Origin: Chromobacterium piscinae
GTDB lineage: Bacteria > Pseudomonadota > Gammaproteobacteria > Burkholderiales > Chromobacteriaceae
DNA length: 64,000 nucleotides
Direction of reading: 5' to 3'
Assembly: GCF_021129175.1 (NCBI RefSeq)
Contig: NZ_JAJOHV010000020.1
Coordinates: forward strand, 62,001 to 126,000
The notes under the pieces were generated by a model. That model did no database searches and was not told the origin of the DNA. It saw only the letters and a list, made by a program, of their open reading frames with translations. Numbering within the stretch: position 1 is the first letter of the stretch; every line of letters starts with the position of its first letter. A program made the translations under genes and the position numbers. Positions 27,158 through 35,288 of this stretch are shown in pieces.

Positions 27158-27455
27158 GGCATCTACCCCGAGGGTTTCCCCTCAAAAAACGAATTATTGG
27201 ATTTTTGTCATCGCGCGCCATCGAAACGGTTTGCGATCAGACATTCATTGATGTCTGGTCCAATCATGGAGATGTTTGCCGGACCGGACAATGCCGAAAT
27301 GGGAAAAAACACGGAGCGGTGAAGAAACCTGTACTTTTGGACACTCAACCGGTGGCGGAGCCATCACAAACGCAAGGTGAAAATGATGAATAAATTTAGC
27401 ATTCTGTTGAATGCTTTATTTGACTAAAGTCATGACATGATTTTTTCTCATCAAA
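27158..27455. other. Non-coding stretch with hairpins and tiny frames
   Basis: This interval holds the promoter of the minus-strand hypothetical gene, the inverted repeat CAGACAT-TCATTG-ATGTCTG near 27238-27257, two overlapping tiny frames at 27319-27427, and the small perfect hairpin AGCATTC-TGTT-GAATGCT at 27398-27415. It is more AT-rich than its surroundings. I see no longer gene in it. Confidence 0.5.
27319..27427 (+). other. Two tiny overlapping reading frames, possible peptides
   Basis: GTG at 27319 (GGAG two bases upstream) opens a 24-codon frame, MKKPVLLDTQPVAEPSQTQG plus four acidic residues, ending at 27393. A second frame, MMNKFSILLNALFD, starts at 27383 inside the first, after AAGGTG, and stops at 27427. 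Overlapping starts and ribosome sites look like translational coupling. Both could be chance; they are too short to judge by composition. Confidence 0.22.
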
Positions 27456-27483
27456 TAAAAAAGCCCCGGTCATACCGGGGCTC
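27456..27483 (-). terminator. Terminator of the aminotransferase gene
   Basis: On the minus strand GCCCCGGT-ATG-ACCGGGGC is followed by TTTTTT, 31 nt past the stop codon. Confidence 0.85.
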
Positions 27484-27514
27484 TCTAGCGTCCAATTCAG
27501 GTTGGAAGGCTGGC

Positions 27515-28717
27515 TTACATCACCTTGGCGATGGCGGCGGCGACATAGTCGACATTCTTGCTGTTCAACGCGGCCAGGCAGATGCGGCCGGTGGAGACCG
27601 CGTAAATGCCGAACTCCTCGCGCAACCGGTCCACTTGCGCGGCGCTCAGCCCGGTGTAGGAGAACATGCCGCGCTGGGCCGTGATGAAGGAGAAGTCTGC
27701 GGCGACGCCGTGCGCCTTGATAGCGTCCAACAACGCCAGCCGCATGCCACGGATGCGTTCGCGCATGCCGGCCAGTTCGTCTTCCCACTGTTGACGCAGC
27801 GCTGGGCTGGACAGCACTGCGGCGACGATGGCCGCGCCGTGGATCGGCGGATTGGAATAATTGGTGCGAATCACGCGCTTCAGTTGAGACAGCACGCGAA
27901 CCGACTCATCCTTGCCGGCGGTGACGATGGACAGCGCGCCCACGCGCTCGCCATACAGCGAGAAGCTCTTGGAGAAAGAGCTGGCGACGAAGAACTGCAA
28001 GCCCGAGGCCGCGAACAGGCGCACAGCCAGCGCGTCGGCGTCGATGCCATCGGCAAAACCCTGGTAAGCCATATCCAGGAACGGCACCAGGCCGCGCTCG
28101 CGGCAAACCGACACCACCTCTTCCCATTGCGCTGCGGACAAGTCCGCGCCGGTGGGGTTGTGGCAGCAAGCGTGCAGCACGATGACGGAGCCTGCGTTCA
28201 AAGATGCCAGGTGCGCCTTCATCGCGGAGAAATCCACGCCGCGGCTGGCTGCATGGTAGTACGGGTAGTTTTCCACCTCGAAGCCGGCGGACTCGAACAG
28301 CGCGCGGTGGTTTTCCCAGGACGGATCGCTGATATAGACCTTGGATGCCGGATTCAGCCGCTTCAGGAAATCCGCGCCGATCTTCAGCGCGCCGGTGCCG
28401 CCCAGCGCCTGGGCGGTCACCACGCGGCCGGCGGCCAGCAACTCGCTGTCTTCGCCGAACAGCAGCTTCTGTACTGCGGAGTCGTATGCCACCGGGCCTT
28501 CGATGGGCTGGTAGCCTCGAGCCGGCAACGCCTCCAGACGCGCCTTCTCGGCGGCCTGCACCGCGCCCAGCAGCGGAATCTTGCCGTTGTCGTCGGAATA
28601 AACGCCCACGCCAAGATTGACCTTGGTGCTGCGGGTGTCAGCGTTGAACGCTTCATTGAGTCCGAGGATGGGGTCGCGCGGCGCCAGCTCCACGCCGGCG
28701 AAGATCGAAGAGGTCAT
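27515..28717 (-). CDS. tyrB: Aromatic/aspartate aminotransferase, class I PLP
   Basis: 400 residues from ATG 28717 (GGAG upstream). A cytoplasmic PLP enzyme transferring amino groups among aspartate, tyrosine, phenylalanine and glutamate. Conserved marks are the N-terminal LGLNEAFNADTRSTKVNLGV, CCHNPTGADLS, the PLP-lysine segment ASSFSKSFSLYGERVGAL and the substrate Arg in VSTGRICLAALN. The fold-type I subgroup Ia covers both AspC and TyrB; I chose TyrB because aspartate-specific enzymes look very similar and aromatic specificity is common in this lineage, so the symbol is less certain than the family. Confidence 0.85.
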   Translation of the reverse strand: MTSSIFAGVELAPRDPILGLNEAFNADTRSTKVNLGVGVYSDDNGKIPLLGAVQAAEKARLEALPARGYQPIEGPVAYDSAVQKLLFGEDSELLAAGRVVTAQALGGTGALKIGADFLKRLNPASKVYISDPSWENHRALFESAGFEVENYPYYHAASRGVDFSAMKAHLASLNAGSVIVLHACCHNPTGADLSAAQWEEVVSVCRERGLVPFLDMAYQGFADGIDADALAVRLFAASGLQFFVASSFSKSFSLYGERVGALSIVTAGKDESVRVLSQLKRVIRTNYSNPPIHGAAIVAAVLSSPALRQQWEDELAGMRERIRGMRLALLDAIKAHGVAADFSFITAQRGMFSYTGLSAAQVDRLREEFGIYAVSTGRICLAALNSKNVDYVAAAIAKVM

Positions 28718-28964
28718 ACCAGGCTCCATTAGCTTTACAAATGAACCGGCCGGACGGCCGATCAAAAAAAATCCTGCTGCTGCTTGTTGCCTTCCGAAGG
28801 AAGGCTGTTCGCTGTCGAACATAGTCTAACATGTATCCACTGGCCTCACAGGCAGGATATTGCCGCCCGCCATCGACAAATCGGCCACGATGGCGTAATC
28901 AGAAACATGCAAGCCCCGCCAGGCGATTTTCTGCCCGTGCTTTTATTCTAAAACGGAGGCATCC

Positions 28965-29243
28965 ATGAAAAAGGGAATCCTGCTGCTTTGGCCGTCTTTC
29001 ATGATCGCCATGATTGCGACCGCCGTGTTTTTCTCGATCCTCGAGCCAGCCGAGCTCAAGCTTCACGGCAACCCTCTGTTCGCCGACAAGTTAAGCGCCT
29101 ATTCGGTGTTCTTTCTGGTCAGCTGGGCGTTCGGCGCGCTCAATACTTCCATCGTGCTGCTGCTGGAGAAGAGCGCCAGGGATATCAACGGCTTCACTCC
29201 GCCGCCGGTGGTGGCGCCCGACGAAGATACGCCGCTCCCCTGA
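28965..29243 (+). CDS. Small two-span inner-membrane protein
   Basis: 92 residues with hydrophobic spans at about 5-25 and 45-67 and a Pro/Asp-rich C-terminal tail. An ACGGAGG ribosome site precedes the ATG. It lacks cysteines and motifs. Divergent from the aminotransferase gene across about 250 bp, and convergent with the NSS transporter gene through a shared terminator. I do not recognise a family name; function unknown. Confidence 0.7.
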   Translation: MKKGILLLWPSFMIAMIATAVFFSILEPAELKLHGNPLFADKLSAYSVFFLVSWAFGALNTSIVLLLEKSARDINGFTPPPVVAPDEDTPLP

Positions 29244-29255
29244 TCCACTGAGCCG

Positions 29256-29288
29256 AAAAAAAAGCCGGACTGCGCGTCCGGCTTTTTT
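29256..29288. terminator. Bidirectional terminator
   Basis: AAAGCCGGAC-TGCGC-GTCCGGCTTTTTT, with eight A residues on the left, sits between the convergent small membrane protein and NSS transporter genes. Confidence 0.88.
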
Positions 29289-29292
29289 CGCC

Positions 29293-30675
29293 TCAGATAA
29301 TTTTCAAACCCTTCAGCATCACATACAGGATCAGCAGCGGCGATACGTAGCGCAACACGAAGAACAACGGCTTCAACACTCGCTCATTATTCAGCGCGCC
29401 CTCATTGCTCAAGGCCGCGCGGAAGCGGTCGTAGCCCCACACCCAGGCAGTGAACAGACATAGGCAGATGCCTCCCAGCGGCATCAGCACGTTGGAGGTG
29501 ACGAAGTCGAACAGGTCGAACATCGTCATGCCGAAGATCTTGAACTCGGCCGTCAGGCTATTGGACAGCGCGCAGGCGGAACCCACCAGCGCCAGCAGCA
29601 GCAGGTTGATCACCGTGGACTTGACGCGGCTGATGCCAAAACGCTCGCTCAGCACCGATACAGGCACCTCCAGGATGGACAGCATCGCGCCGGTTGCGGC
29701 GATGGCGGTCAGAACGAAGAACACCACCATGAAGAAATGCCCCAGCGGCATGCTTGCGAAGACCGCGGGAATCGTGATGAACAGCAGCGACGGACCGGCG
29801 GCCGGCTGGAAGCCGAAGGCGAACACCGCCGGGAAGATGGCGATGCCGGCCAGCAGCGACACGAACAGGTCGGCGCACATGACACGAAAGGTGGTCAGCG
29901 GAATGTTCTGATCATCGCGGAAATAACTGCCGTAGGTGATCATGGTGCCCATGCCGATGGATAGCTTGAAGAAAGCCAGGCCCATCGCAGTCAGCACCAC
30001 GGCGGCGCTGATCTTGGAGAAATCAGGCGTGAACAGGAAGGCCAGGCCTTGGCTGGCGCCCGGCAGCATCAGACTGCGCGCGCCGATCACCACGAGCAGC
30101 ACGAACAGCAGCGGCATCAATTTCTTGGTCACCGCCTCAATGCCCTTGGATACGCCCAGCAACAGGATGCCGCCGATCAGCGCCAGCACCAGCCACTGCC
30201 ACAGCAAGGACTGCACCGGATCGGAAATCAATGCAGCGAAGGCGTCGGATGTCACTTTAGGGTCGCGCGACAGAATCTCGCCGCCGATGGCCTTGAAAAT
30301 GTAGGCGAATACCCAGGCAGCCACCTCGGAATAGAAAGCCATGATCAGGAAGGCGGCGAGCACACCGAAGGCGCCCACCAGCCACCAAGGCTGCCCGGCC
30401 GGAGCCAGTTTGACCAGAGAGGTTACCGCGTCGCGCTTGGCTTTCCGGCCCAGCATGATTTCCGAAATCATTACCGGCAGCCCCACCACCAGGGTAGCCA
30501 GCACGTAAACCACCAGAAAACCCGCGCCGCCGTTGGTGCCGGTCAGATAGGGAAATTTCCAGATATTGCCCAAGCCAACCGCCGATCCCAACGTCGCTGC
30601 CAATACGCCAAAGCTGGAGGTAAAACCATCCCGCGCCTTGAGTTCTCCACCCGTTTCCGACTTGTTCTGACTCAT
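29293..30675 (-). CDS. Sodium-dependent transporter, NSS/SNF family
   Basis: 460-residue inner-membrane symporter with about eleven to twelve spans in the LeuT fold. The family signature is at the N-terminus: FGVLAATLGSAVGLGNIWKF, then PYLTGTNGGAGFLVVY. Substrates of bacterial members are usually amino acids such as tryptophan, leucine or tyrosine, taken up with sodium; the substrate here is not evident. The ATG at 30675 fits family length; the longer frame to 30729 runs through the argE terminator and is unlikely to be translated. Monocistronic, with terminators on both sides. Confidence 0.92.
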   Translation of the reverse strand: MSQNKSETGGELKARDGFTSSFGVLAATLGSAVGLGNIWKFPYLTGTNGGAGFLVVYVLATLVVGLPVMISEIMLGRKAKRDAVTSLVKLAPAGQPWWLVGAFGVLAAFLIMAFYSEVAAWVFAYIFKAIGGEILSRDPKVTSDAFAALISDPVQSLLWQWLVLALIGGILLLGVSKGIEAVTKKLMPLLFVLLVVIGARSLMLPGASQGLAFLFTPDFSKISAAVVLTAMGLAFFKLSIGMGTMITYGSYFRDDQNIPLTTFRVMCADLFVSLLAGIAIFPAVFAFGFQPAAGPSLLFITIPAVFASMPLGHFFMVVFFVLTAIAATGAMLSILEVPVSVLSERFGISRVKSTVINLLLLALVGSACALSNSLTAEFKIFGMTMFDLFDFVTSNVLMPLGGICLCLFTAWVWGYDRFRAALSNEGALNNERVLKPLFFVLRYVSPLLILYVMLKGLKII

Positions 30676-30692
30676 TGTTCTGTTGAATCCCA

Positions 30693-30727
30693 ATAAAACG
30701 AGCCCGCGCGGAGGTCCGGGCGGGCTC
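30693..30727 (-). terminator. Intrinsic terminator after argE
   Basis: On the minus strand GAGCCCGC...GCGGGCTC (12-nt loop) is followed by GTTTTATT, 70 nt past the argE stop and just upstream of the NSS transporter start. Confidence 0.7.
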
Positions 30728-30797
30728 AATTGACCTTCATTGCTAAGGGCCAGGATTTTGAAGCCTAATGCTTATGGATGCAAAGCATTTCTGACAG

Positions 30798-31961
30798 TTA
30801 TTTGATTAAGTTGTTAGTCAGCAGGCCCAGCCAATCGTAGCAAGCCTGCAACTGGCTGGCCTCGATGAATTCGTCCGGTCTGTGCGCCTGTTCTATCGAT
30901 CCCGGCCCCAGCACCACGCAGGGCATCCCGGCCTCGCTGAACAAGCCCGCCTCCGTAGTGTAGGCGACCCCTTCCCCAGCGCAACGGCAAAGGCTGTGAA
31001 CGTAGCGGCTGATGTCCGAATCGGGCTCCGCCTCGAACGCGGGGCTGTACACCACGCGCTCGATCTCTATCTCCGCTTCTTCGGCCACCGCTCGCATCTC
31101 ATGCAGCAAAGTCGCCGCATAATCGGCCACCGAGGCGACTAGGCGCTGCGGATCATCTCCAGGCAGCCAGCGGCACTCGAACATGAACTCGCAGTCTGCC
31201 GGCACGATATTGCATGCCACTCCGCCGCGAATCAGCCCGGTTTGCATGGTGGTGAACGGCACATCATATAGGGGCTGGCGATGGCCGAACGAAGCCTCGG
31301 CATCCGCCAGTTTGCGAATATGGGTAATCAGCCGGGCTGCGTATTCAATGGCGTTGACGCCATGAGGCGTCAACGAGGAGTGGGCCGCCCTGCCTTTGAC
31401 CCGGCAGCGGTAATGGGCGATTCCCTTGTGCGCCACCACCGGACGCATCGAAGTCGGCTCTCCGACCAGACATCCCGCCACCGTCACGCCCAGCGCGGCC
31501 AGATCGTCAATCAGCCTGCCCACGCCCAGGCAGCCCACCTCTTCGTCGTAGGACAGCGCGATGCCTATGCCCTGCCTCAGCGCGCCGGTCTTGGCCAGCT
31601 CGATAAAGTCCGGAACCCTGGCCAACACGCAGGCGATGAAGCCTTTCATATCGGCGCTGCCCCTGCCGTACAATCGCCCGTCGCCGCCATCGGTCAGCTC
31701 GAACGGAGGATAGGACCAGTCCTGCCCATCCACCGGCACCACATCGGTGTGGCCGGACAATACGATCAACGGCAAATCGTCGCCGCCGATGCGGCAAAAC
31801 AGATTGGCCTTGCTGCCGTCGTCATTGTGGGTCAGCCTGCTGGCCAGGCCATGTCCGGCCAGGTAATGACGAACCCACTCTATCAATTGCAGGTTGGAGT
31901 TTCGGCTGGTGGTATCGAAGCCGATCAGCTCGGCCAGCAAGGCAGCGGGTGTGGTATTCAT
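30798..31961 (-). CDS. argE: Acetylornithine deacetylase
   Basis: About 387 residues. A cytoplasmic M20-family zinc enzyme that removes the acetyl group from N-acetylornithine in arginine synthesis. The metal-site motifs are SGHTDVVPVDGQDW (His, Asp), GRGSADMKGFIA (bridging Asp), SYDEEVGCLG (catalytic Glu pair), VGEPTSM and the late GPGSIEQAHRPDE (His). The succinyl-diaminopimelate desuccinylase DapE is related, but the EEVGCLG and AHRPDEFI context fits ArgE. ATG codons at 31973 and 31961 both lack a strong ribosome site; 31961 is my choice. Confidence 0.9.
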   Translation of the reverse strand: MNTTPAALLAELIGFDTTSRNSNLQLIEWVRHYLAGHGLASRLTHNDDGSKANLFCRIGGDDLPLIVLSGHTDVVPVDGQDWSYPPFELTDGGDGRLYGRGSADMKGFIACVLARVPDFIELAKTGALRQGIGIALSYDEEVGCLGVGRLIDDLAALGVTVAGCLVGEPTSMRPVVAHKGIAHYRCRVKGRAAHSSLTPHGVNAIEYAARLITHIRKLADAEASFGHRQPLYDVPFTTMQTGLIRGGVACNIVPADCEFMFECRWLPGDDPQRLVASVADYAATLLHEMRAVAEEAEIEIERVVYSPAFEAEPDSDISRYVHSLCRCAGEGVAYTTEAGLFSEAGMPCVVLGPGSIEQAHRPDEFIEASQLQACYDWLGLLTNNLIK

Positions 31962-32083
31962 GGCGCTTGGCATAAGTAGGAAGCTGGTTGTCGAGTCTGC
32001 ACCGCCTCCCATTTGCAATCAATAGTCACTGGCCATGCAGATGGCGATCCCTGCAACTGCCCGCCAAAAACTTATAAAAATGC

Positions 32084-32112
32084 TTGTCAAATAGATGGGC
32101 ATTGGATACAAT
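32084..32112 (+). promoter_or_regulatory. Sigma-70 promoter of the SRP RNA gene
   Basis: TTGTCA at 32084-32089 and TACAAT at 32107-32112 are separated by exactly 17 bp, ending 13 bp before the SRP RNA stem begins. Confidence 0.75.
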
Positions 32113-32125
32113 CCGTTTTCTCTAT

Positions 32126-32221
32126 GGCGGGCCTCCCCGCATTGCACGGTAGCGAACCTGGTCAGGTCCGGAAGGAAGCAGCCACAGTTACTTAGTGCAA
32201 GTGCCGGGGGTTTGGCTCGCC
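32126..32221 (+). ncRNA. ffs: Small signal recognition particle RNA (4.5S)
   Basis: A roughly 96-nt hairpin RNA that binds Ffh and directs ribosomes to FtsY at the membrane. The conserved apical part is plain: AACCTGGTCAGGTCCGGAAG, followed by GAAGCAGCCA, containing the GGAA tetraloop and the symmetrical and asymmetrical internal loops that Ffh reads. The ends pair as GGCGGGCC with GGCTCGCC (one G-U). The exact 5' and 3' ends are estimated from the stem. The promoter upstream is near consensus. It is the only RNA gene I found in the window. Confidence 0.95.
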
Positions 32222-32488
32222 ACCCCTCCCCTTCTATGCACCCTGCTAGGACAATTGCAATTTTGCGACACTTTTGCATCTATGCACAGTTTCGCATGCT
32301 GATAACATTGTCCTGCACGATAAGAATCCGCTAACATTAGCAAAGTTGAATTTTCAAATTCATGGAACTTCACTAAATTCCCTGCATCAAAAATATTCCT
32401 GTTGAATTTTTTTTGCTATTTTTAGTAGGCAGGGCGAAGTCCTAAAAAAATACTAGAACCATTTGTTTCAGATACGAGAGGAACACTC
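32222..32488. promoter_or_regulatory. AT-rich leader of the HTH gene with inverted repeat
   Basis: 267 bp without a gene. The part 32320-32460 is strongly AT-rich and includes the perfect inverted repeat TGAATTT-TC-AAATTCA at 32347-32362, about 130 bp before the HTH gene, and a T-rich run around 32407-32421. The repeat is a reasonable operator candidate for that regulator. No clear SRP RNA terminator is visible. Confidence 0.4.
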
Positions 32489-32812
32489 ATGAAACTGTTT
32501 GAAAAGATCCCGAATCCCCGGGAAATCCGTCGCAAGCTGGGCCTGAACCAACAAGAGTTCTGGAGCCGCATCGGCGTTACTCAATCCGGCGGCTCCCGCT
32601 ACGAAAGCGGCCGCAACATGCCGAAACCCGTTCGCGAATTGCTGCGCCTGGTTCATGTCGAGCAGATCGACTTGTCCAAAGTGCGCCGCGAAGATTTCGA
32701 GATCGTCGAATATCTGAAGGAAACCCACCCCGATCTGTACAAGAGCCTGCGCAAGGCCGTACGCACCAAGATCGAGGCGCAGGAAGGCGGCGCAGAAGCC
32801 GCTGCCAGCTGA
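32489..32812 (+). CDS. Small helix-turn-helix regulator
   Basis: 107 residues with an N-terminal XRE/Cro-like DNA-binding segment (IRRKLGLNQQEFWSRIGVTQ, then SGGSRYESGRNMPKPVRELL, about residues 13-52). The C-terminal part is helical and charged, ending in an Ala/Glu tail, and has no ligand or protease domain. A GAGAGGAAC ribosome site precedes the ATG. Similar stand-alone regulators occur in betaproteobacteria, but I know of no assigned regulon. It is preceded by an AT-rich region with a palindrome and followed by a terminator. Confidence 0.85.
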   Translation: MKLFEKIPNPREIRRKLGLNQQEFWSRIGVTQSGGSRYESGRNMPKPVRELLRLVHVEQIDLSKVRREDFEIVEYLKETHPDLYKSLRKAVRTKIEAQEGGAEAAAS

Positions 32813-32826
32813 TTGCCAGCTCTTCG

Positions 32827-32862
32827 AAAAAGCCAGCCGGGCATGCCGCGGCTGGCTTTTTT
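32827..32862 (+). terminator. Terminator after the HTH gene
   Basis: AAAAGCCAGCC and GGCTGGCTTTTTT flank an 11-nt loop, right after the stop codon. Confidence 0.85.
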
Positions 32863-32930
32863 CATTCAGACGCCAGGGCGCGCCTCTGGGCTTTTGGGAC
32901 TGAATGACGAGGCCATCATCATCGCGCGGC

Positions 32931-33380
32931 TCAGTCGCCGGGGTTGCGCACCAACAGCACCGGCATATCCGCCACTTTCAGCACGCCTTCGGCCACGCTG
33001 CCCATCAGCAGGTGCATCAGCCCGCCCAAGCCGTGGGTGCCCATCACGATCAAGTCCGCGCCCCAAACGCTGGCCTCGTCGGACAAGACGGCCGCGATCT
33101 TGTCGCCCCAGCTCTCCAGTATCTTGCATTCCGGCACCATGCCCAGCGCTCGGGCGCGGTCTCCCGCCAGCCCCAGCACCTGCTCGCCCGCCTGCTTGAT
33201 CGATTTTTGCAGCTCGGTAGCATCCAGAAATTCGGTGCCACCCCAGCCAAACTGGGCCAGATCCACCACATGCACCAGCCGCAAGGTTGAGCCGAAGGCC
33301 TTGGCCAGCTTGCAGGCCTCGTCCAGCGCCATATTGGACGTGTCGCTGTCGTCCACCGGTACGAATATCCTTTGATACAT
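32931..33380 (-). CDS. Universal stress protein, UspA family
   Basis: 149 residues from ATG 33380; the frame opens further upstream but that part does not resemble the family. The fold starts with YQRIFVPVDDSDTSNMALDE and ends with the ATP-binding pattern GTHGLGGLMHLLMGSVAEGV (G-x2-G-x9-G-S), so it belongs to the nucleotide-binding class. Cytoplasmic stress-survival protein; specific role unknown. Divergent from the thioesterase-like gene across 130 bp. Confidence 0.9.
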   Translation of the reverse strand: MYQRIFVPVDDSDTSNMALDEACKLAKAFGSTLRLVHVVDLAQFGWGGTEFLDATELQKSIKQAGEQVLGLAGDRARALGMVPECKILESWGDKIAAVLSDEASVWGADLIVMGTHGLGGLMHLLMGSVAEGVLKVADMPVLLVRNPGD

Positions 33381-33509
33381 GACGTTCAGCTCCTCTATGA
33401 TCTTGGCTTGCGCCACCAGTCTATCAAAATCTCCTCGTCCGCATTTGACACAGCTTAGGCAGTTTTGACATAAAGGCCATATCGTCACTCTCTTCTGCCA
33501 GTATACGCC

Positions 33510-33938
33510 ATGGCCAGGATTCGAATCGAAGCACCCCAACAAATCGTCTATGACACCCTTCTGGATGTCAGGGTAGGCGATATCAACTACGCCAATCATC
33601 TATCCAATGACGCCCTGCTTCGAATGGCTCAGGAGGTCCGGCTTCGCCTGCTTCGGCACTGGGGCCATGCCGATGAGCTGCATATCGGCGATGTGGGGTT
33701 CGTGGTGGCGGATGCGGCCATTTCTTATCTCTCGGAAGCCTTTCATGGGGATGTCCTGCACTTCCTCGTCGGCATCGCCGACATCCACGGCAAGGGGCTG
33801 GATTTCATTTATCAAGTGATCGATGACAACAGCGGCAGAGAAGTGGCAAGATTGAAAACGGGCATCGTGTTCTTTGATTACCAAGCGCGCCAAGTCGCCC
33901 CCATGCCGGAATCGTTTTCGGCCAAGCTCGGCCAATAA
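33510..33938 (+). CDS. Hotdog-fold thioesterase-like protein
   Basis: 142 residues of the 4-hydroxybenzoyl-CoA thioesterase/YbgC-like group. The usual DtDxxGHvNNA active-site region appears as DVRVGDINYANHLSND: the catalytic-type Asp and the asparagine are present, but the His is replaced by Asp-Ile. This substitution may change activity. It probably hydrolyses an acyl-CoA or acyl carrier substrate, or is a binding variant. It is followed after 18 nt by the TerB-like gene. Confidence 0.75.
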   Translation: MARIRIEAPQQIVYDTLLDVRVGDINYANHLSNDALLRMAQEVRLRLLRHWGHADELHIGDVGFVVADAAISYLSEAFHGDVLHFLVGIADIHGKGLDFIYQVIDDNSGREVARLKTGIVFFDYQARQVAPMPESFSAKLGQ

Positions 33939-33956
33939 GCAAGAAGGAATCGCGCC

Positions 33957-34370
33957 ATGAGAAACTACTCGCAAAACAGTCCGGAGGCGATTGCCAGACT
34001 CCTCGCCGTATTCATGATCGCGGACGGCAATATGGACCCCCGCGAGCTGGAACTGCTTGAAAAACTGCATGTTTACCACCTGATCAACCTGCCGAGAAAA
34101 CAGTTCGCCCAGGTTCTGCGCGACGTATGCGATGACATTTCCGACGAAGCATCCGACGACGGCTCGATCAAGTTGCTGGAGCGCGAGCGCATCGACAACC
34201 TGCTTTCCGACGTGACCGATCGCCGCAAACGCATTCTCACGTGCGTGCTGGCCATGGATATCAGCAAGTCGGACGGCACCATCAGCGACAGCGAAATGGC
34301 CCTGCTCAGCCATATGATGAAGAGCTGGGGCATTTCGCTGGAAGACCTGGAAAGAGAATTCGCCAGATGA
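33957..34370 (+). CDS. TerB-like helical protein
   Basis: 137 all-helical residues. ARLLAVFMIADGNMDPRELE and the later MDISKSDGTISDSEMALLSH match the two halves of the TerB (tellurite-resistance/DjlA-like) fold, each with an acidic loop that could bind a metal ion. Stand-alone TerB proteins often accompany MoxR-type ATPases and VWA proteins, and here a MoxR ATPase follows 65 nt downstream. It is probably cytoplasmic and stress-linked; tellurite resistance itself is not implied. Confidence 0.72.
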   Translation: MRNYSQNSPEAIARLLAVFMIADGNMDPRELELLEKLHVYHLINLPRKQFAQVLRDVCDDISDEASDDGSIKLLERERIDNLLSDVTDRRKRILTCVLAMDISKSDGTISDSEMALLSHMMKSWGISLEDLEREFAR

Positions 34371-34435
34371 CCGGTGGTTCCAGCCGCCATCTCGGCGGCT
34401 CTACGCCTCCCAAACAACCATCCTTGCAATAAATA

Positions 34436-35287
34436 ATGAACACACGCTTTACTGGAACAGAACGCTATATCGCCACCGACGACCTGATGATGGCCGTCAA
34501 TGCATCCATTACGCTCCAGCGCCCCCTGTTGATCAAGGGCGAGCCGGGCACCGGCAAAACCATGCTGGCCGAAGAAGTCGCGGCCAGTCTGGGCAGGGAG
34601 CTGATCGTCTGGCCGATCAAGTCCACCACCAAGGCCCAGCACGGCCTGTACGAATACGACGCCGTGTCGCGGCTGCGCGACTCACAGCTTGGCGGCGACA
34701 AGGTGCACGACATCGCCAACTACATCGTCAAGGGCAAGCTGTGGCAGGCATTCGAGGCCGATCAGGCCCCTGTGCTGCTGATCGACGAGATAGACAAAGC
34801 CGACATCGAGTTTCCCAACGACCTGCTGCGCGAACTGGACCAGATGGAATTCTTCGTCCACGAAACCCAGCAGTTCGTGCGCGCCCGCCAGCGGCCCATC
34901 ATCATCATCACGTCCAATAATGAGAAGGAATTGCCGGACGCTTTCCTGCGCCGCTGCTTCTTCCACTACATCCGTTTTCCCGACGCAGAGACGATGCAGA
35001 GCATCATCGACGTCCACTTCCCGGACATCCGACAACAGTTGGTAAGCCAGGCTTTGGAAGTGTTCTTCTCGATCCGGGAGCTGCCCGGACTGAAGAAAAA
35101 ACCCACCACATCCGAATTGCTGGATTGGCTGAAACTGCTGTCAGGCGAAAATATCGGCGCCGAAGAACTTGCAGGGCTGCACGAACGCAATGCGCCGCCG
35201 CCGCTGGCCGGTGCGCTGCTGAAGAACGAGCAGGACTTGCAGCTGTTCGAGCGGCTGATGCAGATGGCGCGCCTGCGCCGCAACTGA
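34436..35287 (+). CDS. MoxR-family AAA+ ATPase
   Basis: 283 residues. Walker A GEPGTGKT is at residues 35-42, Walker B VLLIDEIDKAD near 114, sensor IIIITSNNEKELPDAFLRRC follows, so the ATPase core is complete. MoxR ATPases act as chaperones that mature complexes or insert cofactors, normally together with a VWA-domain protein encoded next door. Here the next gene starts 1 nt downstream but is xerC, so the VWA partner is missing locally. Possible operon with the TerB-like gene. Confidence 0.88.
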   Translation: MNTRFTGTERYIATDDLMMAVNASITLQRPLLIKGEPGTGKTMLAEEVAASLGRELIVWPIKSTTKAQHGLYEYDAVSRLRDSQLGGDKVHDIANYIVKGKLWQAFEADQAPVLLIDEIDKADIEFPNDLLRELDQMEFFVHETQQFVRARQRPIIIITSNNEKELPDAFLRRCFFHYIRFPDAETMQSIIDVHFPDIRQQLVSQALEVFFSIRELPGLKKKPTTSELLDWLKLLSGENIGAEELAGLHERNAPPPLAGALLKNEQDLQLFERLMQMARLRRN

Positions 35288-35288
35288 T

